Shown: positions 37,497 to 46,276 of the stretch, piece after piece
Numbering within the stretch: position 1 is the first letter of the stretch
Layout of the letters: each line of letters starts with the position of its first letter
Source: Burkholderiales bacterium
GTDB taxonomy: Bacteria; Pseudomonadota; Gammaproteobacteria; Burkholderiales; Casimicrobiaceae
Assembly: GCA_015075645.1 (NCBI GenBank)
Contig: JABTUF010000001.1
Coordinates: 558,001-622,000 of the forward strand
Length of the DNA: 64,000 bases
Direction of reading: 5' to 3'
The notes under the pieces: generated by a model
Databases searched by the model: none
Seen by the model: only the letters and a program-made list of their open reading frames with translations
Told to the model about the DNA's origin: nothing
Position numbers and translations under genes: made by a program

Positions 37497-39332
37497 CTAC
37501 TGGCGATAGCGGTTGATGAAATCGGCGACGATCCCGCGCTGCGAGCGGTCGATCGCGGCATCGAGCGAGCGGTCGGTGGGTTCGTACTGCTTCGCCTTGC
37601 GGAACGCGTGGATCGCCTCCTGGTGGTAGCCCTGCGCCTGTAGCGCCGAGCCGAGGCAGCGCCAGGCGTCCGCGTTGCCGAGGTCGAGGTCGGTCCACGC
37701 GCGGCACAGCTCGCTCGCGCGCCGCCAGTTCCCCGCGCGCAGCATGCGTGGTCCTTCGACCGACAGCACGCCGATGCGCGCCTTGCGTTCCGCGAACTTC
37801 GCGGTCAGGTCGGCATCGATCGGTGCGTCACCCCGAGGCGCGGGAGCCGACGTGCCCGGCGCGGCCTTGGTCGCGGGCGCGGCCGCGCGCACCTGCGGGC
37901 GGATGATTCCGCCGATCCCGCTCGCGCCGGTGAAGTCGCGCAGCACGGCGGTCGACGGCAGCGCGTCGCCGATCGTCGCGCGCGCCCAGACGATCGATTC
38001 CGCCATCGGCTGGTGCCAGGCCACGCCGTAGAGCCACAGCATCGCCGCGAGCCCGCACACGCCGGTCACGAGGTTCAGCACCCCCGGCGGACCGTGGGTC
38101 ACGAGACAGTCGTAGGCGAAGTCCCAGTCGGTCTCCTGGTGCACGGTCACCTTCTCGTAGGCCACCGCGATCAGGAACGGCGCGAGCAGCGGGAAGCCGC
38201 AGCCCATGCCTTCCCACCAGACGCGGAACGCGCGCTTCAGTCCGCGGTTGAACTGCGTGCGCGAATCGCGGCGCGCGTAGGCGTCCGAGATCGAGAACTG
38301 CAGGAACACGCCGAACAGCCATTTGCCGGGGGTCGTCGCGAGCGAAGCGACCAGGAGCGCCTCGATCGGCACCCAGGTCGCGGTGATGATCGTCGGCGCG
38401 ACGAGCGGATGCCCGAACCAGAACGCGAGGTCCTCGGGGATCGCGCCGGCGCCGCGCAACTCCGAGAGCAGCAGCGCGAGGACGAGGCCCCAGATCGCGT
38501 AGTCGAACAGGCGCGCGCCCAGCCGCTGCCAGGGCCGCGCCTCGCTCGTCCGGCCGGATTTCGCGCGCTCGAGTTCGGCCATCCGGAGCTGGAAGATCCA
38601 GCTCGCGTCCTCCTGCGGCTGGTTGGTGCCGAGGAACACGCTCTTCTCGCGGCGCCAGTTGAGGATCGCGAGGTCGGTCTGCGGCTGCAGCGGCGGCGCC
38701 TGCGCCGTCTTGCGCCGCGCGAGCCACGATATCCCGTGCACCGCACCGTACACGACGGTGAGTCCGACGAGACCGACGGTCAGCCAGACCAGCACCTGCT
38801 TCGCGACCAGCACCGCGTCGGCCGGCGTGACGAACACGATCGCCGCCGCGATGAACGCGCCGAAGAGCGCGCACAGGGCGAGCGTGACGATCGGCGATCG
38901 GCCGAAGGTCGCGACGCGCTCGGTCAGTCCCGGATGATGCAGGTTCGGCTCGGCGCGCGCGTCGATGCCGGTCAACGCGGCTTCGAGCGCGTCGTCGTCG
39001 AGGACGTCGGCCTCGGCCGCGCGGTCGACGGCCTCGGTCCCGACGTCGGTCTGCTCGCCGTCGTCGGCGACGGCGTGGGTCACCACATGGGCGATGCGCT
39101 GCTCGGTCGACCCGGTCGAGACGGCGAGTTCGTTGTCGTAGCGCTGGCGCCGTTCCGGATCGGACAGGATCCGGCTCGCGTGGTTGATGAAGCGCAGCGC
39201 CTCCTCGACGTTCCCCTGCCCGTCTCGGGTCTTGGCGTAGTACTTGCGAATGAGCCGGCGCAGCGAGGCGCGCACCTCCTCGTCGGGGGCGGCCTGCGGG
39301 ATACCCAACGCTTCGTAGAGCGTCGCCTTCAT
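37497..39332 (-). CDS. Degenerate J-domain / RDD membrane / TPR fusion protein
   Basis: 611 residues. Residues 1-68 read as a J-domain (LYEALGIPQAAPDEEVRASLRRLIRKYYAK, then RFINHASRILSDPERRQRYD), but HPD is replaced by KTRDGQ, so it should not stimulate DnaK in the usual way. Two or three helices follow (about 150-215), then an RDD-type membrane domain (RLGARLFDYAIWGLVLALLLS, TTPGKWLFGV), a linker and a C-terminal TPR-like region (LGNADAWRCLGSALQAQGYHQEAIHAFRKAKQYEP). Function unknown; possibly a membrane scaffold. Confidence 0.8.
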   Translation of the reverse strand: MKATLYEALGIPQAAPDEEVRASLRRLIRKYYAKTRDGQGNVEEALRFINHASRILSDPERRQRYDNELAVSTGSTEQRIAHVVTHAVADDGEQTDVGTEAVDRAAEADVLDDDALEAALTGIDARAEPNLHHPGLTERVATFGRSPIVTLALCALFGAFIAAAIVFVTPADAVLVAKQVLVWLTVGLVGLTVVYGAVHGISWLARRKTAQAPPLQPQTDLAILNWRREKSVFLGTNQPQEDASWIFQLRMAELERAKSGRTSEARPWQRLGARLFDYAIWGLVLALLLSELRGAGAIPEDLAFWFGHPLVAPTIITATWVPIEALLVASLATTPGKWLFGVFLQFSISDAYARRDSRTQFNRGLKRAFRVWWEGMGCGFPLLAPFLIAVAYEKVTVHQETDWDFAYDCLVTHGPPGVLNLVTGVCGLAAMLWLYGVAWHQPMAESIVWARATIGDALPSTAVLRDFTGASGIGGIIRPQVRAAAPATKAAPGTSAPAPRGDAPIDADLTAKFAERKARIGVLSVEGPRMLRAGNWRRASELCRAWTDLDLGNADAWRCLGSALQAQGYHQEAIHAFRKAKQYEPTDRSLDAAIDRSQRGIVADFINRYRQ

Positions 39333-39456
39333 GCGCGTCTTTGCCGTGCAGCGGGTCCCGGGAATGACGTTGGAATGGTGGTCGAAAAGCCCCGCCGTGA
39401 CAAGGCGACCATGCAAGAACCGCGCCGGGACGCCCGGAACGGAGCGGGGCCGGAGC

Positions 39457-39481
39457 GGGGGTGGCGTTCGTCGCCACTCCC
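39457..39481 (-). terminator. Possible terminator hairpin after rplS
   Basis: GTGGCG-TTCGT-CGCCAC, extended by G/C pairs, 35 to 60 bases after the rplS stop. No T-tract follows on the minus strand, so it may only protect the mRNA end. The rest of the 39333-39514 gap shows nothing. Confidence 0.3.
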
Positions 39482-39514
39482 GGCCCGGCCCCGCGCTGCG
39501 GAAGTCGGCGGCGC

Positions 39515-39892
39515 CTACTCGGCCTTGCCCGCGACCTTCGCTTCGAGCTTCTCGCGGATGCGCGCCGACTTGCCCGAGCGGCCGCGCAGATAGTAGAGCT
39601 TCGCGCGGCGCACGTCGCCCTTGCGCTTCAGTTCGATCGACGCGATCAGCGGCGAATGGGTCTGAAACGTGCGCTCGACGCCTTCGCCGCTGCTGATCTT
39701 GCGCACGACGAACGACGAATTGAGACCGCGGTTGCGCTTCGCGATCACGACGCCCTCGTAGGCCTGGACGCGCTTGCGCTCGCCCTCGACGACGTTCACG
39801 TTGACGATGACCGTGTCGCCGGGCGCGAATTCGGGGTGGTTCTTGCCCAGGCGCGCGATCTCCTCGCGCTCGAGCGTCTCGATGATGTTCAT
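39515..39892 (-). CDS. rplS: 50S ribosomal protein L19
   Basis: 125 residues. [47 protein letters not shown] and [22 protein letters not shown] are all standard L19. Last gene of rpsP-rimM-trmD-rplS; its ATG overlaps the trmD stop (ATGA). Confidence 0.98.
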   Translation of the reverse strand: MNIIETLEREEIARLGKNHPEFAPGDTVIVNVNVVEGERKRVQAYEGVVIAKRNRGLNSSFVVRKISSGEGVERTFQTHSPLIASIELKRKGDVRRAKLYYLRGRSGKSARIREKLEAKVAGKAE

Positions 39893-40773
39893 GTCGGTTC
39901 CTGCCTTCCTGCGTTGTTCGGGCCAGAGGTCGGGCCGGGAGGATGTTCCCGGCCGGACGTGGTCCCGGTTTCTGGGGGCGACGTCGCCTTCCTGCTCTGC
40001 CGGCCCGGCACCGCGTCGCCGCGGATCCGCGCCAGCATTCCCTGCTCTTCCTTCGTGAGCACACGCCCCTCGATCAGGCCGGGACGACGCTCCCACGTCC
40101 GCCGCAACGCCTGCTCGAGGCGCCAGCGGCGGATCGCCTCGTGGTTGCCCGACAGGAGCACCTCGGGCACCGCCACGCCCTCGTAGCGCTCGGGGCGCGT
40201 GTAGTGCGGGCAGTCGAGCAGGCCCGCGACGAACGACTCCTCGACCGCCGACTGCGCGTCGTTCAGCGCGCCCGGCAACTGCCGCGCGATCGCGTCGATC
40301 AGCATCAGCGCGGGCAGTTCGCCCCCGCTGACGACGAAATCGCCGATCGCGATCTCCTCGTCCACCTCGCGCTCGACCAGCCGCTCGTCGATGCCTTCGT
40401 AGCGGCCGGCCAGCAGCACCAATCCTTCGTCGCGTCGCGCCGCGAGTTCCGCGACCCGCGCGTGCGACAGCGGCGTTCCCGCCGGCGTCAGGTGAATCGT
40501 GCGCGTGCTCGAGACGCCATCGCCGGCCTGCGCCCTGCGGGCGAGATCGAGCGACGCGGCGAGCGGACCCGCCATCATCACCATGCCCGGCCCGCCGCCG
40601 TAGGGCCGGTCGTCCACCGTCCGGTGGGGGTCGTTCGCGCAGTCGCGCGGATTCCAGCACCGCAGCGCCCACAGTCCGCGCTCTGCGGCGCGTCCGGTGA
40701 CCCCCACCTTCGCCGCTTCGGCCACCATCGCCGGGAACAGCGTGACCACGTCGATGCGCTTCGCGCCGCCCAT
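39889..40773 (-). CDS. trmD: tRNA (guanine-N1-)-methyltransferase TrmD
   Basis: 294 residues. [69 protein letters not shown] and [11 protein letters not shown] identify TrmD, which methylates G37 of tRNAs. The last 40 or so residues are a low-complexity tail beyond the conserved fold. Confidence 0.97.
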   Translation of the reverse strand: MGGAKRIDVVTLFPAMVAEAAKVGVTGRAAERGLWALRCWNPRDCANDPHRTVDDRPYGGGPGMVMMAGPLAASLDLARRAQAGDGVSSTRTIHLTPAGTPLSHARVAELAARRDEGLVLLAGRYEGIDERLVEREVDEEIAIGDFVVSGGELPALMLIDAIARQLPGALNDAQSAVEESFVAGLLDCPHYTRPERYEGVAVPEVLLSGNHEAIRRWRLEQALRRTWERRPGLIEGRVLTKEEQGMLARIRGDAVPGRQSRKATSPPETGTTSGREHPPGPTSGPNNAGRQEPT

Positions 40774-40777
40774 GGCC

Positions 40778-41305
40778 TCAGTACTCCGGCTCCCAGTCGA
40801 CCACGATCCGCCTGCCGGCGAGATCGACCGACGTGAGGATCGGCGCCACGAAGGGCACCAGCCGGTCCTCGTCCCCCTTGCCCTCGCTGGCGCGAACCCG
40901 GATCAGCGGGTGCGCGCCGAAATCCTCCACCGCGACCACCTTGCCGAGCGAGTGCCCCGATTCGCTCGTCACTTCCAGGCCGACGAGGTCATCGAGATAC
41001 ACCTCGTTCTTCCCCGGCCGGGGCAAAGCCGAACGCGGCACGGCCACGTCGGCACCCCTGAGCACCGCGGCCGCCTCGGGAGTCGCGTACCCCTCGACCG
41101 ACGCGACCACCGTGCCGCTGTGCACGCGGACTTCGCCGACCGCATGCGGTCGCCAGGCGCCTGCGGCATCCTGCAACCACCACGTCCGCTGCGCGACGAG
41201 TCCCTGCGGCGTGTCCCCGTACGGCGCGACCTTCACCCACCCGCGCACGCCCCACGGGCCGACCACGCGGCCCAGGACGACGTAGCGGTCGTTCGAACCG
41301 CTCAG
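40778..41305 (-). CDS. rimM: 16S rRNA processing protein RimM (probable CTG start)
   Basis: Two-domain ribosome maturation factor: RimM barrel ([40 protein letters not shown]) then a PRC barrel ([48 protein letters not shown]). The first conventional codon, GTG 41266, would delete the conserved strand [10 protein letters not shown]. Thirteen codons further up, CTG 41305 gives [21 protein letters not shown] and overlaps the rpsP stop (CTGA). I therefore extend the gene to CTG; the shorter form is 162 residues. Confidence 0.85.
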   Translation of the reverse strand: MSGSNDRYVVLGRVVGPWGVRGWVKVAPYGDTPQGLVAQRTWWLQDAAGAWRPHAVGEVRVHSGTVVASVEGYATPEAAAVLRGADVAVPRSALPRPGKNEVYLDDLVGLEVTSESGHSLGKVVAVEDFGAHPLIRVRASEGKGDEDRLVPFVAPILTSVDLAGRRIVVDWEPEY

Positions 41306-41565
41306 GCCGCCGCGGCGGGCGCCTTGGCGCCCGCGCGCTTCACGAGCATCGCGACGGTGTCCGACAGCTTCGCGCCGCGGTCCTTCCAGAACACGATGCG
41401 ATCCAGCGCGAGCCGCAGGCCCTCTTCACGCTCGGAGGCGATCGGGTTGTAGAACCCGACGCGCTCGATGAAGCGGCCGTCGCGCGGATTGCGCGAATCG
41501 GTGACGACGACGTTGTAGAACGGGCGCTTCTTCGCGCCCCCGCGGGCGAGTCGGATGACGACCAT
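41302..41565 (-). CDS. rpsP: 30S ribosomal protein S16
   Basis: 87 residues. [41 protein letters not shown] and [19 protein letters not shown] are standard S16. First gene of the rpsP operon. Confidence 0.98.
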   Translation of the reverse strand: MVVIRLARGGAKKRPFYNVVVTDSRNPRDGRFIERVGFYNPIASEREEGLRLALDRIVFWKDRGAKLSDTVAMLVKRAGAKAPAAAA

Positions 41566-41601
41566 GGCGTTCGGTTCCCGGCGAATCGGAAAAAGACGTT
41601 G

Positions 41602-41631
41602 ATTCTACGATGAAAACGGCCGAGCCGGCAA
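41602..41631 (-). promoter_or_regulatory. Promoter of the rpsP operon
   Basis: TTGCCG (41631 to 41626) and TAGAAT (41607 to 41602), spacer 18 bases, with an AT-rich spacer centre. Leader about 30 bases to the rpsP ATG. Confidence 0.55.
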
Positions 41632-41754
41632 GCCCGGATCCTCCGGCCGCGCCCCGGGCCCGCTGCGCATGATCCTCGTCGGATCAAGGGGTTACGTCGG
41701 CCTGCCCGGTGCGGCTAGACTTCGGGGCGGCGAAGCGCCGCACGCGACCCCTCG

Positions 41755-42414
41755 ATGCTCGAACCCGTCCCCCTGCCCAAGTCGCGCCTCGAAGCCCTCA
41801 CCGACGGCATCTTCGCGGTGACGATGACGTTGCTCGTCCTCGACCTCAAGTTCCCCGCGCACGCGCTCGACGAGCGCAACCAGTTCGTCTCCGCGCTCGT
41901 CGCGATGGTCGACCGCTTCGACGACTACGCGATCAGCTTCGTCGCGCTGTGCGTGTTCTGGCTCGCGCACCTGCGGCTCCTGCGACGCATGCGCGAGACC
42001 GATTCCACGTTCGTGTGGCTGAACCTCGGGTTCCTGCTCCTGACGACGCTGGTGCCGATGCTGACCGCGCTCGTCGGCGACAATCCGTCGCATCCGCGCG
42101 CCGCGGTGCTCTACGGCGCGAACCTGGTCGCGATCCTCGCGGTCGAGGCGCTGATGTGGCGGCACATGTGCCGCGGGCTCCACAACGAGACCGTGTCCGA
42201 CCCCGAGGCGCTGTGGCGCTTCGTGCGGCGGCGCTTCGCGCTCGCGATCGGCATCGTGCTGGGCGGCATCCTGGCCGCGCTGGTGGAGATCCGGCTCGGC
42301 ATCACCTCGGGCCTCGCGTCGTACTCGTACCTGCTGCTGCTCGCGGCGGGCGTCGCGCGGCCGCTGTTCGGGTCGTTGCGCCGGCCGCAGGACGGCGGGC
42401 CCACGCGCCTGTGA
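41755..42414 (+). CDS. TMEM175-family (DUF1211) potassium channel-like protein
   Basis: 219 residues, six helices. RLEALTDGIFAVTMTLLVLDLKFP is the family signature; the first-helix motif is the usual FSD replaced by LTD. Bacterial members form K+ channels as tetramers. It lies between the rpsP operon and ffh, transcribed convergently with ffh with 13 bases between the stops. Confidence 0.85.
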   Translation: MLEPVPLPKSRLEALTDGIFAVTMTLLVLDLKFPAHALDERNQFVSALVAMVDRFDDYAISFVALCVFWLAHLRLLRRMRETDSTFVWLNLGFLLLTTLVPMLTALVGDNPSHPRAAVLYGANLVAILAVEALMWRHMCRGLHNETVSDPEALWRFVRRRFALAIGIVLGGILAALVEIRLGITSGLASYSYLLLLAAGVARPLFGSLRRPQDGGPTRL

Positions 42415-42427
42415 CCGGTGCGCGGGC

Positions 42428-43771
42428 TCAGCGGCCGGGGAGGAGCCCGCGCATGCCGCGCATCATCTTGTGCATGCCGCCCTTCGCGACGAGCTTCATC
42501 ATCTTCTGCGCCTGCTCGAACTGCACGAGCAACTGATTCACCTCCTGCACCGGTACGCCCGCGCCGGCGGCGATGCGCCGCTTGCGCGACGCCTTCAGCA
42601 GTTCGGGCTTCGCGCGCTCCTGCGCGGTCATCGAAGAGAGGATGCCTTCCTGCCGGGCGATCCGCCGTTCGTCGACCTGCGCGTTCGCCGCGGCGGCCTT
42701 GAGTTCGGCGGGCAGCTTGTCGACGAGCCCCGCGAGCCCGCCCATCTTGCGCATCTGGCCGATCTGCTGGCGGAAGTCCTCGAGATCGAAGCCCTTGCCC
42801 GATTTCACCTTCTTCGCGAGCTTCTTCGCCTCGTCGGCGTCGACCGACCGCTGCGCCTGCTCGACGAGCGACAGCACGTCGCCCATGCCGAGGATGCGCG
42901 AGGCCATCCGCTCGGGATGGAAGGTCTCGAGACCGTCGATCTTCTCCGAGACGCCGGCGAACTTCACCGGCGCGCCGGTGACCGCCCGTACCGAAAGCGC
43001 GGCCCCGCCGCGCGCGTCGCCGTCGAGCTTGGTCAGCACCACGCCGGTGAGCGGCAGCGCGTCGCGGAACGCCTTCGCCGTGTTGACCGCGTCCTGGCCC
43101 GCCATCGCGTCGACGACGAACAGCGTCTCGACCGGGTTCACCGCGGCGTGCAGCGCGGCGATCTCCTTCATCATCGGCTCGTCGACCGCGAGCCGCCCCG
43201 CCGTGTCGACGATCAGCACGTCGTGGTAGTGCGTCTTCGCCCACTCGACCGCGTTGCGCGCGATCGCCTCGGGACGGTCGTTCTCGCTCGACGGGAACAC
43301 GTCGACGCCGACCTGCGAGGCGAGCGTCGCGAGCTGCGCGATCGCCGCGGGCCGGTAGACGTCGGCCGAGGTGACGAGCACCTTCTTCTTCTGCTCGCGC
43401 AGAAGGCGCGCGAGTTTCGCCGCGGTCGTCGTCTTGCCCGCGCCCTGCAGGCCCGCGAGCAGGATCACCGCCGGCGGGCGCGTCGCGAGGTCGAGCGGCG
43501 CCGCCGCCTCGCCCATCAGCGCGGTGAGTTCGCGGTGGACCACCCCGACGAGCGCCTGCCCGGGCGTGAGCGATCCCGCGACCTCCTCGCCCAGCGCCTT
43601 CTCGCGGATCCGGGCGATGAAATCCTTGACGACCGGCAGCGCGACGTCCGCCTCGAGCAGCGCGAGCCGCACCTCGCGCAGCGCGTCGGCGATGTTCGCC
43701 TCGGTGAGGCGCGCCTCGCCGCGGAGGGTCTTGACGACGCGGGAGAGCCGCTGGGAAAGCGTGTCGAGCAT
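42428..43771 (-). CDS. ffh: Signal recognition particle protein Ffh
   Basis: 447 residues. N domain, then the GTPase with GLQGAGKTTTAAKLA, DTAGRLAVDEPMM, TKLDGDARGGAALS, then the Met-rich M domain ending GGMHKMMRGMRGLLPGR. It binds signal sequences with 4.5S RNA and delivers ribosomes to FtsY. Divergent from the CcsA-like gene with 41 bases between. Confidence 0.98.
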   Translation of the reverse strand: MLDTLSQRLSRVVKTLRGEARLTEANIADALREVRLALLEADVALPVVKDFIARIREKALGEEVAGSLTPGQALVGVVHRELTALMGEAAAPLDLATRPPAVILLAGLQGAGKTTTAAKLARLLREQKKKVLVTSADVYRPAAIAQLATLASQVGVDVFPSSENDRPEAIARNAVEWAKTHYHDVLIVDTAGRLAVDEPMMKEIAALHAAVNPVETLFVVDAMAGQDAVNTAKAFRDALPLTGVVLTKLDGDARGGAALSVRAVTGAPVKFAGVSEKIDGLETFHPERMASRILGMGDVLSLVEQAQRSVDADEAKKLAKKVKSGKGFDLEDFRQQIGQMRKMGGLAGLVDKLPAELKAAAANAQVDERRIARQEGILSSMTAQERAKPELLKASRKRRIAAGAGVPVQEVNQLLVQFEQAQKMMKLVAKGGMHKMMRGMRGLLPGR

Positions 43772-43812
43772 GGGGACGACGCGAGCGCGCCTGCGCTACA
43801 CTGGGAAGACCG

Positions 43813-44595
43813 ATGATTCTACTGTACGCCGCCGTCGCGGCGGCCTATGCCGCTGCCGCCTGGGCGCATCGGCCCGGCCGCGCCCGGCCACGGGCCGCGC
43901 GCACCTCGCTGGTCGCGGTCGCGCTCTCGCTGCACTTCGTCGCGTTCGGCCTGGGCGTGGCGACGCCCGAGGGCCTCGACCTGTCGCTCACGCACGCGCT
44001 GTCGATCGTCGCCGCGCTCACCGTGACCGTCGCCCTCGGTACCGGCGCCCTCGAGAAGCTTCCGCCGGTGGCGATGGTCGTGCTGCCGGTGGCCGGCGTC
44101 GCCGCGCTGTTGCCCGCGTTCGCGCCCTCGGTCCACCGGTTCCCCTACGCGAGCGCGCCCTGGGCGATCGCCCACATCGCGGTCGCGCTGCTCGCCTACG
44201 CGTTCTTCATCGTCGCGGCCGCGCAGGCCCTCGTCATGACCGGACTGGAGAAGCGCCTGCATCGCGGCGTGACCGACGGCGACGCGACGCCTCCGCTCCT
44301 GACGCTGGAGAGCGCGCTGTTCCGGCTGATCGCGATCGGCTTCGTCCTGCTGTCGGCCGCGATGGCGAGCGGCGCGCTCTTCTCCGAGGAGATCTTCGGG
44401 CGTCCGTTCGAGTTCACCCACAAGAATCTGTTCACCGTCGCGTCCTGGCTCGTGTTCGGCGCGCTCGTCGTCGGCCGCTGGGGCTACGGGTGGCGCGGGC
44501 GCCGCGCACTGCGATGGATTCTCGCGGGGACCGTGCTCCTCATCCTCGCGTACCTGGGCTCGAAGTTCGTGCTCGAAGTCATTCTCGGGCGCTGA
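43813..44595 (+). CDS. CcsA/YpjD-like inner membrane protein
   Basis: 260 residues, eight helices. The cytochrome c assembly (CcsA) fold is indicated by WAIAHIAVALLAYAFFIVAAAQALVM and FTHKNLFTVASWLVFGALVVGRW, with conserved His. YpjD-type proteins usually sit beside ffh, as here. Role not established; the WWD haem motif is not evident. Confidence 0.85.
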   Translation: MILLYAAVAAAYAAAAWAHRPGRARPRAARTSLVAVALSLHFVAFGLGVATPEGLDLSLTHALSIVAALTVTVALGTGALEKLPPVAMVVLPVAGVAALLPAFAPSVHRFPYASAPWAIAHIAVALLAYAFFIVAAAQALVMTGLEKRLHRGVTDGDATPPLLTLESALFRLIAIGFVLLSAAMASGALFSEEIFGRPFEFTHKNLFTVASWLVFGALVVGRWGYGWRGRRALRWILAGTVLLILAYLGSKFVLEVILGR

Positions 44596-44611
44596 GCGTC
44601 CGAGAACGACT

Positions 44612-44848
44612 TCAGTAGTCAGTAGTCAGTTGACAGTTGACAGTGGCGGCGGCGATTCCGGCGGCGGCGCATTGAGCGCCGTTGCGGGACCGCTGTGACT
44701 CGAGCTCCGTGCGCACGGGGCTCGCCGAATCGATGTGAATTTCGTCCGGCTGATGCCGGACCTGCGAGAACCTCGCATCGGCGCTCGATGCGCCGCCACC
44801 GGACACGCCGCCGCTACTGCCAACTGCCAACTGTCAACTGACTCCTGA
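44612..44848. repeat. Heptad/hairpin composite repeat, locus B
   Basis: Left tract of TCAGTAG, TCAGTAG, TCAGTTG, ACAGTTG, ACAGTGG (44612-44646); right tract of CTACTGC, CAACTGC, CAACTGT, CAACTGA, CTCCTGA (44814-44848), inverted to the left one and ending exactly at the ATG 44849. Hairpins CGGCGC-ATTGA-GCGCCG at 44665-44681 and its inverted copy at 44779-44795. The whole has terminal-inverted-repeat architecture. Confidence 0.8.
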
Positions 44849-46168
44849 ATGGACGGCATCCCGGTCTCGTCGCTCGCCACCGCGCTCGCGGTGCTGCTGA
44901 TCGTCTCGGGCTTCTTCTCGCTCGCCGAGACCGCGATGATGGCGGCGAACCGGGTGCGGCTGCGCCACCGCGCGCAGCGCGGCGCGCCCGGGGCGCGCAC
45001 CGCGCTGCAGCTCCTCGCGCAGACCGACCGGCTGCTCGGCGTCATCCTGCTCGGCAACAACCTGATCAACGCGGCGGCCGCGACGCTGACCGCGGTGCTG
45101 ACCGAGCGTCTGTTCGGCGAGGGCCGCTACGCGCTCGCCGGTGGCACGGTCGCGATCACGTTCCTGATCCTCGTGTTCTCCGAGGTCACGCCCAAGGTCG
45201 TCGGGGCGGCCTACGCGGACCGGCTCGCGCCGGTCGCCGCGATCGTGCTCGCGCCGCTCCTCAAGATCGCGAAGCCCGCGGTCTGGTTCGTCAACCTGTT
45301 CGTCCAGGCGCTGCTTCGCCTGATGCGCATCGCGCCGCCGAAGGGCGACGGCGGCGCCCTGTCGCAGGAAGAGATCCGCGCGCTCGTCCTCGAGGGCAAC
45401 CAATACTTCCGCGGCAAGCACCGCGCGATGCTCGCGAACCTGTTCGACCTCGAGGCGGTCACCGTCGAGGACGTGATGGTGCCGCGCCCGCAGATCCACG
45501 CGCTCGACCTCGCGGCAAAGCCCCAGCTCCTCCGCCAGCAGCTCGCGACGAGCTATCACACGCGGCTTCCGGTCTACGACGGGTCGCCCGACCAGATCAT
45601 CGGCGTCCTGCACCTCAAGAACGTCGTCGGGCTGATGCAGGACGGCGAGGACATCGACCCCGAGTCGCTGCGCTCGCTCCTGCGCAAGCCCTACTTCGTG
45701 CCTGCGGGCACGTCGCTCCTGACGCAGCTGACGCAGTTCCAGGCCGATCGCCAGCGCATCGGCCTCGTCGTCGACGAGTACGGCGAGCTCAAGGGACTCG
45801 TCACGATCGAGGACATCGTCGAGGAGATCATCGGCGAATTCACGACGACCGCGCCCGATGCGGGCGACGGAATCCGGCGCGAGGCCGACGGCAGCGTCAC
45901 GGTCGACGGCATGGCCTCGCTGCGGGCGGTCAACCGGCGGCTCGGAACCCGCTTCCCGCTCGGCGGACCGAAGACGTTGAACGGCCTCATCGTCGAACAC
46001 CTGGGCGACATCCCCGAAGCCGGCACGTCGTTCCGCCTCGCGGGCCAGTCGATCGAGGTCGTCCAGACGCAGGACCGGGCGGTGAAAGTGGTCAGGCTGC
46101 TGCCGCCGGTGGGCCGCGCCGGCTCGCCTTTACAAAGCCCCCCCGAGAAGGCATCATCTTCTCGTTAA
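44849..46168 (+). CDS. CNNM/CBS/CorC domain transport protein
   Basis: 439 residues. CNNM (DUF21) membrane domain first (GFFSLAETAMMAANRVRLRHRA, LLGNNLINAAAATLTAVL), two CBS domains (EDVMVPRPQIHALDL, FQADRQRIGLVVDEYGELKGLVTIEDIVEEIIGEF), then a CorC/HlyC domain. Thought to handle Mg2+ or Co2+ efflux. The heptad tract abuts the ATG and no Shine-Dalgarno is visible. Confidence 0.92.
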   Translation: MDGIPVSSLATALAVLLIVSGFFSLAETAMMAANRVRLRHRAQRGAPGARTALQLLAQTDRLLGVILLGNNLINAAAATLTAVLTERLFGEGRYALAGGTVAITFLILVFSEVTPKVVGAAYADRLAPVAAIVLAPLLKIAKPAVWFVNLFVQALLRLMRIAPPKGDGGALSQEEIRALVLEGNQYFRGKHRAMLANLFDLEAVTVEDVMVPRPQIHALDLAAKPQLLRQQLATSYHTRLPVYDGSPDQIIGVLHLKNVVGLMQDGEDIDPESLRSLLRKPYFVPAGTSLLTQLTQFQADRQRIGLVVDEYGELKGLVTIEDIVEEIIGEFTTTAPDAGDGIRREADGSVTVDGMASLRAVNRRLGTRFPLGGPKTLNGLIVEHLGDIPEAGTSFRLAGQSIEVVQTQDRAVKVVRLLPPVGRAGSPLQSPPEKASSSR

Positions 46169-46170
46169 GT
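46144..46170 (+). terminator. Possible terminator at the end of the CNNM/CorC gene
   Basis: CGAGAAG-N7-CTTCTCG stem followed by TTAAGTTT, overlapping the last codons of the gene. Confidence 0.4.
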
Positions 46171-46219
46171 TTCATGGATTTGGCGTAACGACGCGAGGTG
46201 GTTTCGATCCTGCGCCCGA

Positions 46220-46233
46220 GGCACGAACGTTGC
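46220..46233 (+). promoter_or_regulatory. Sigma-54 promoter of pilBC
   Basis: GGCACGAACGTTGC, with GG at -24 and GC at -12 separated by exactly 10 bases and the full GGCACG and TTGC blocks. Predicted start near 46245, about 32 bases before the pilB ATG. Confidence 0.65.
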
Positions 46234-46276
46234 TTCGGTTCATGGTCCGGCCCCCCGCACCGCCAGCGACCCCACG

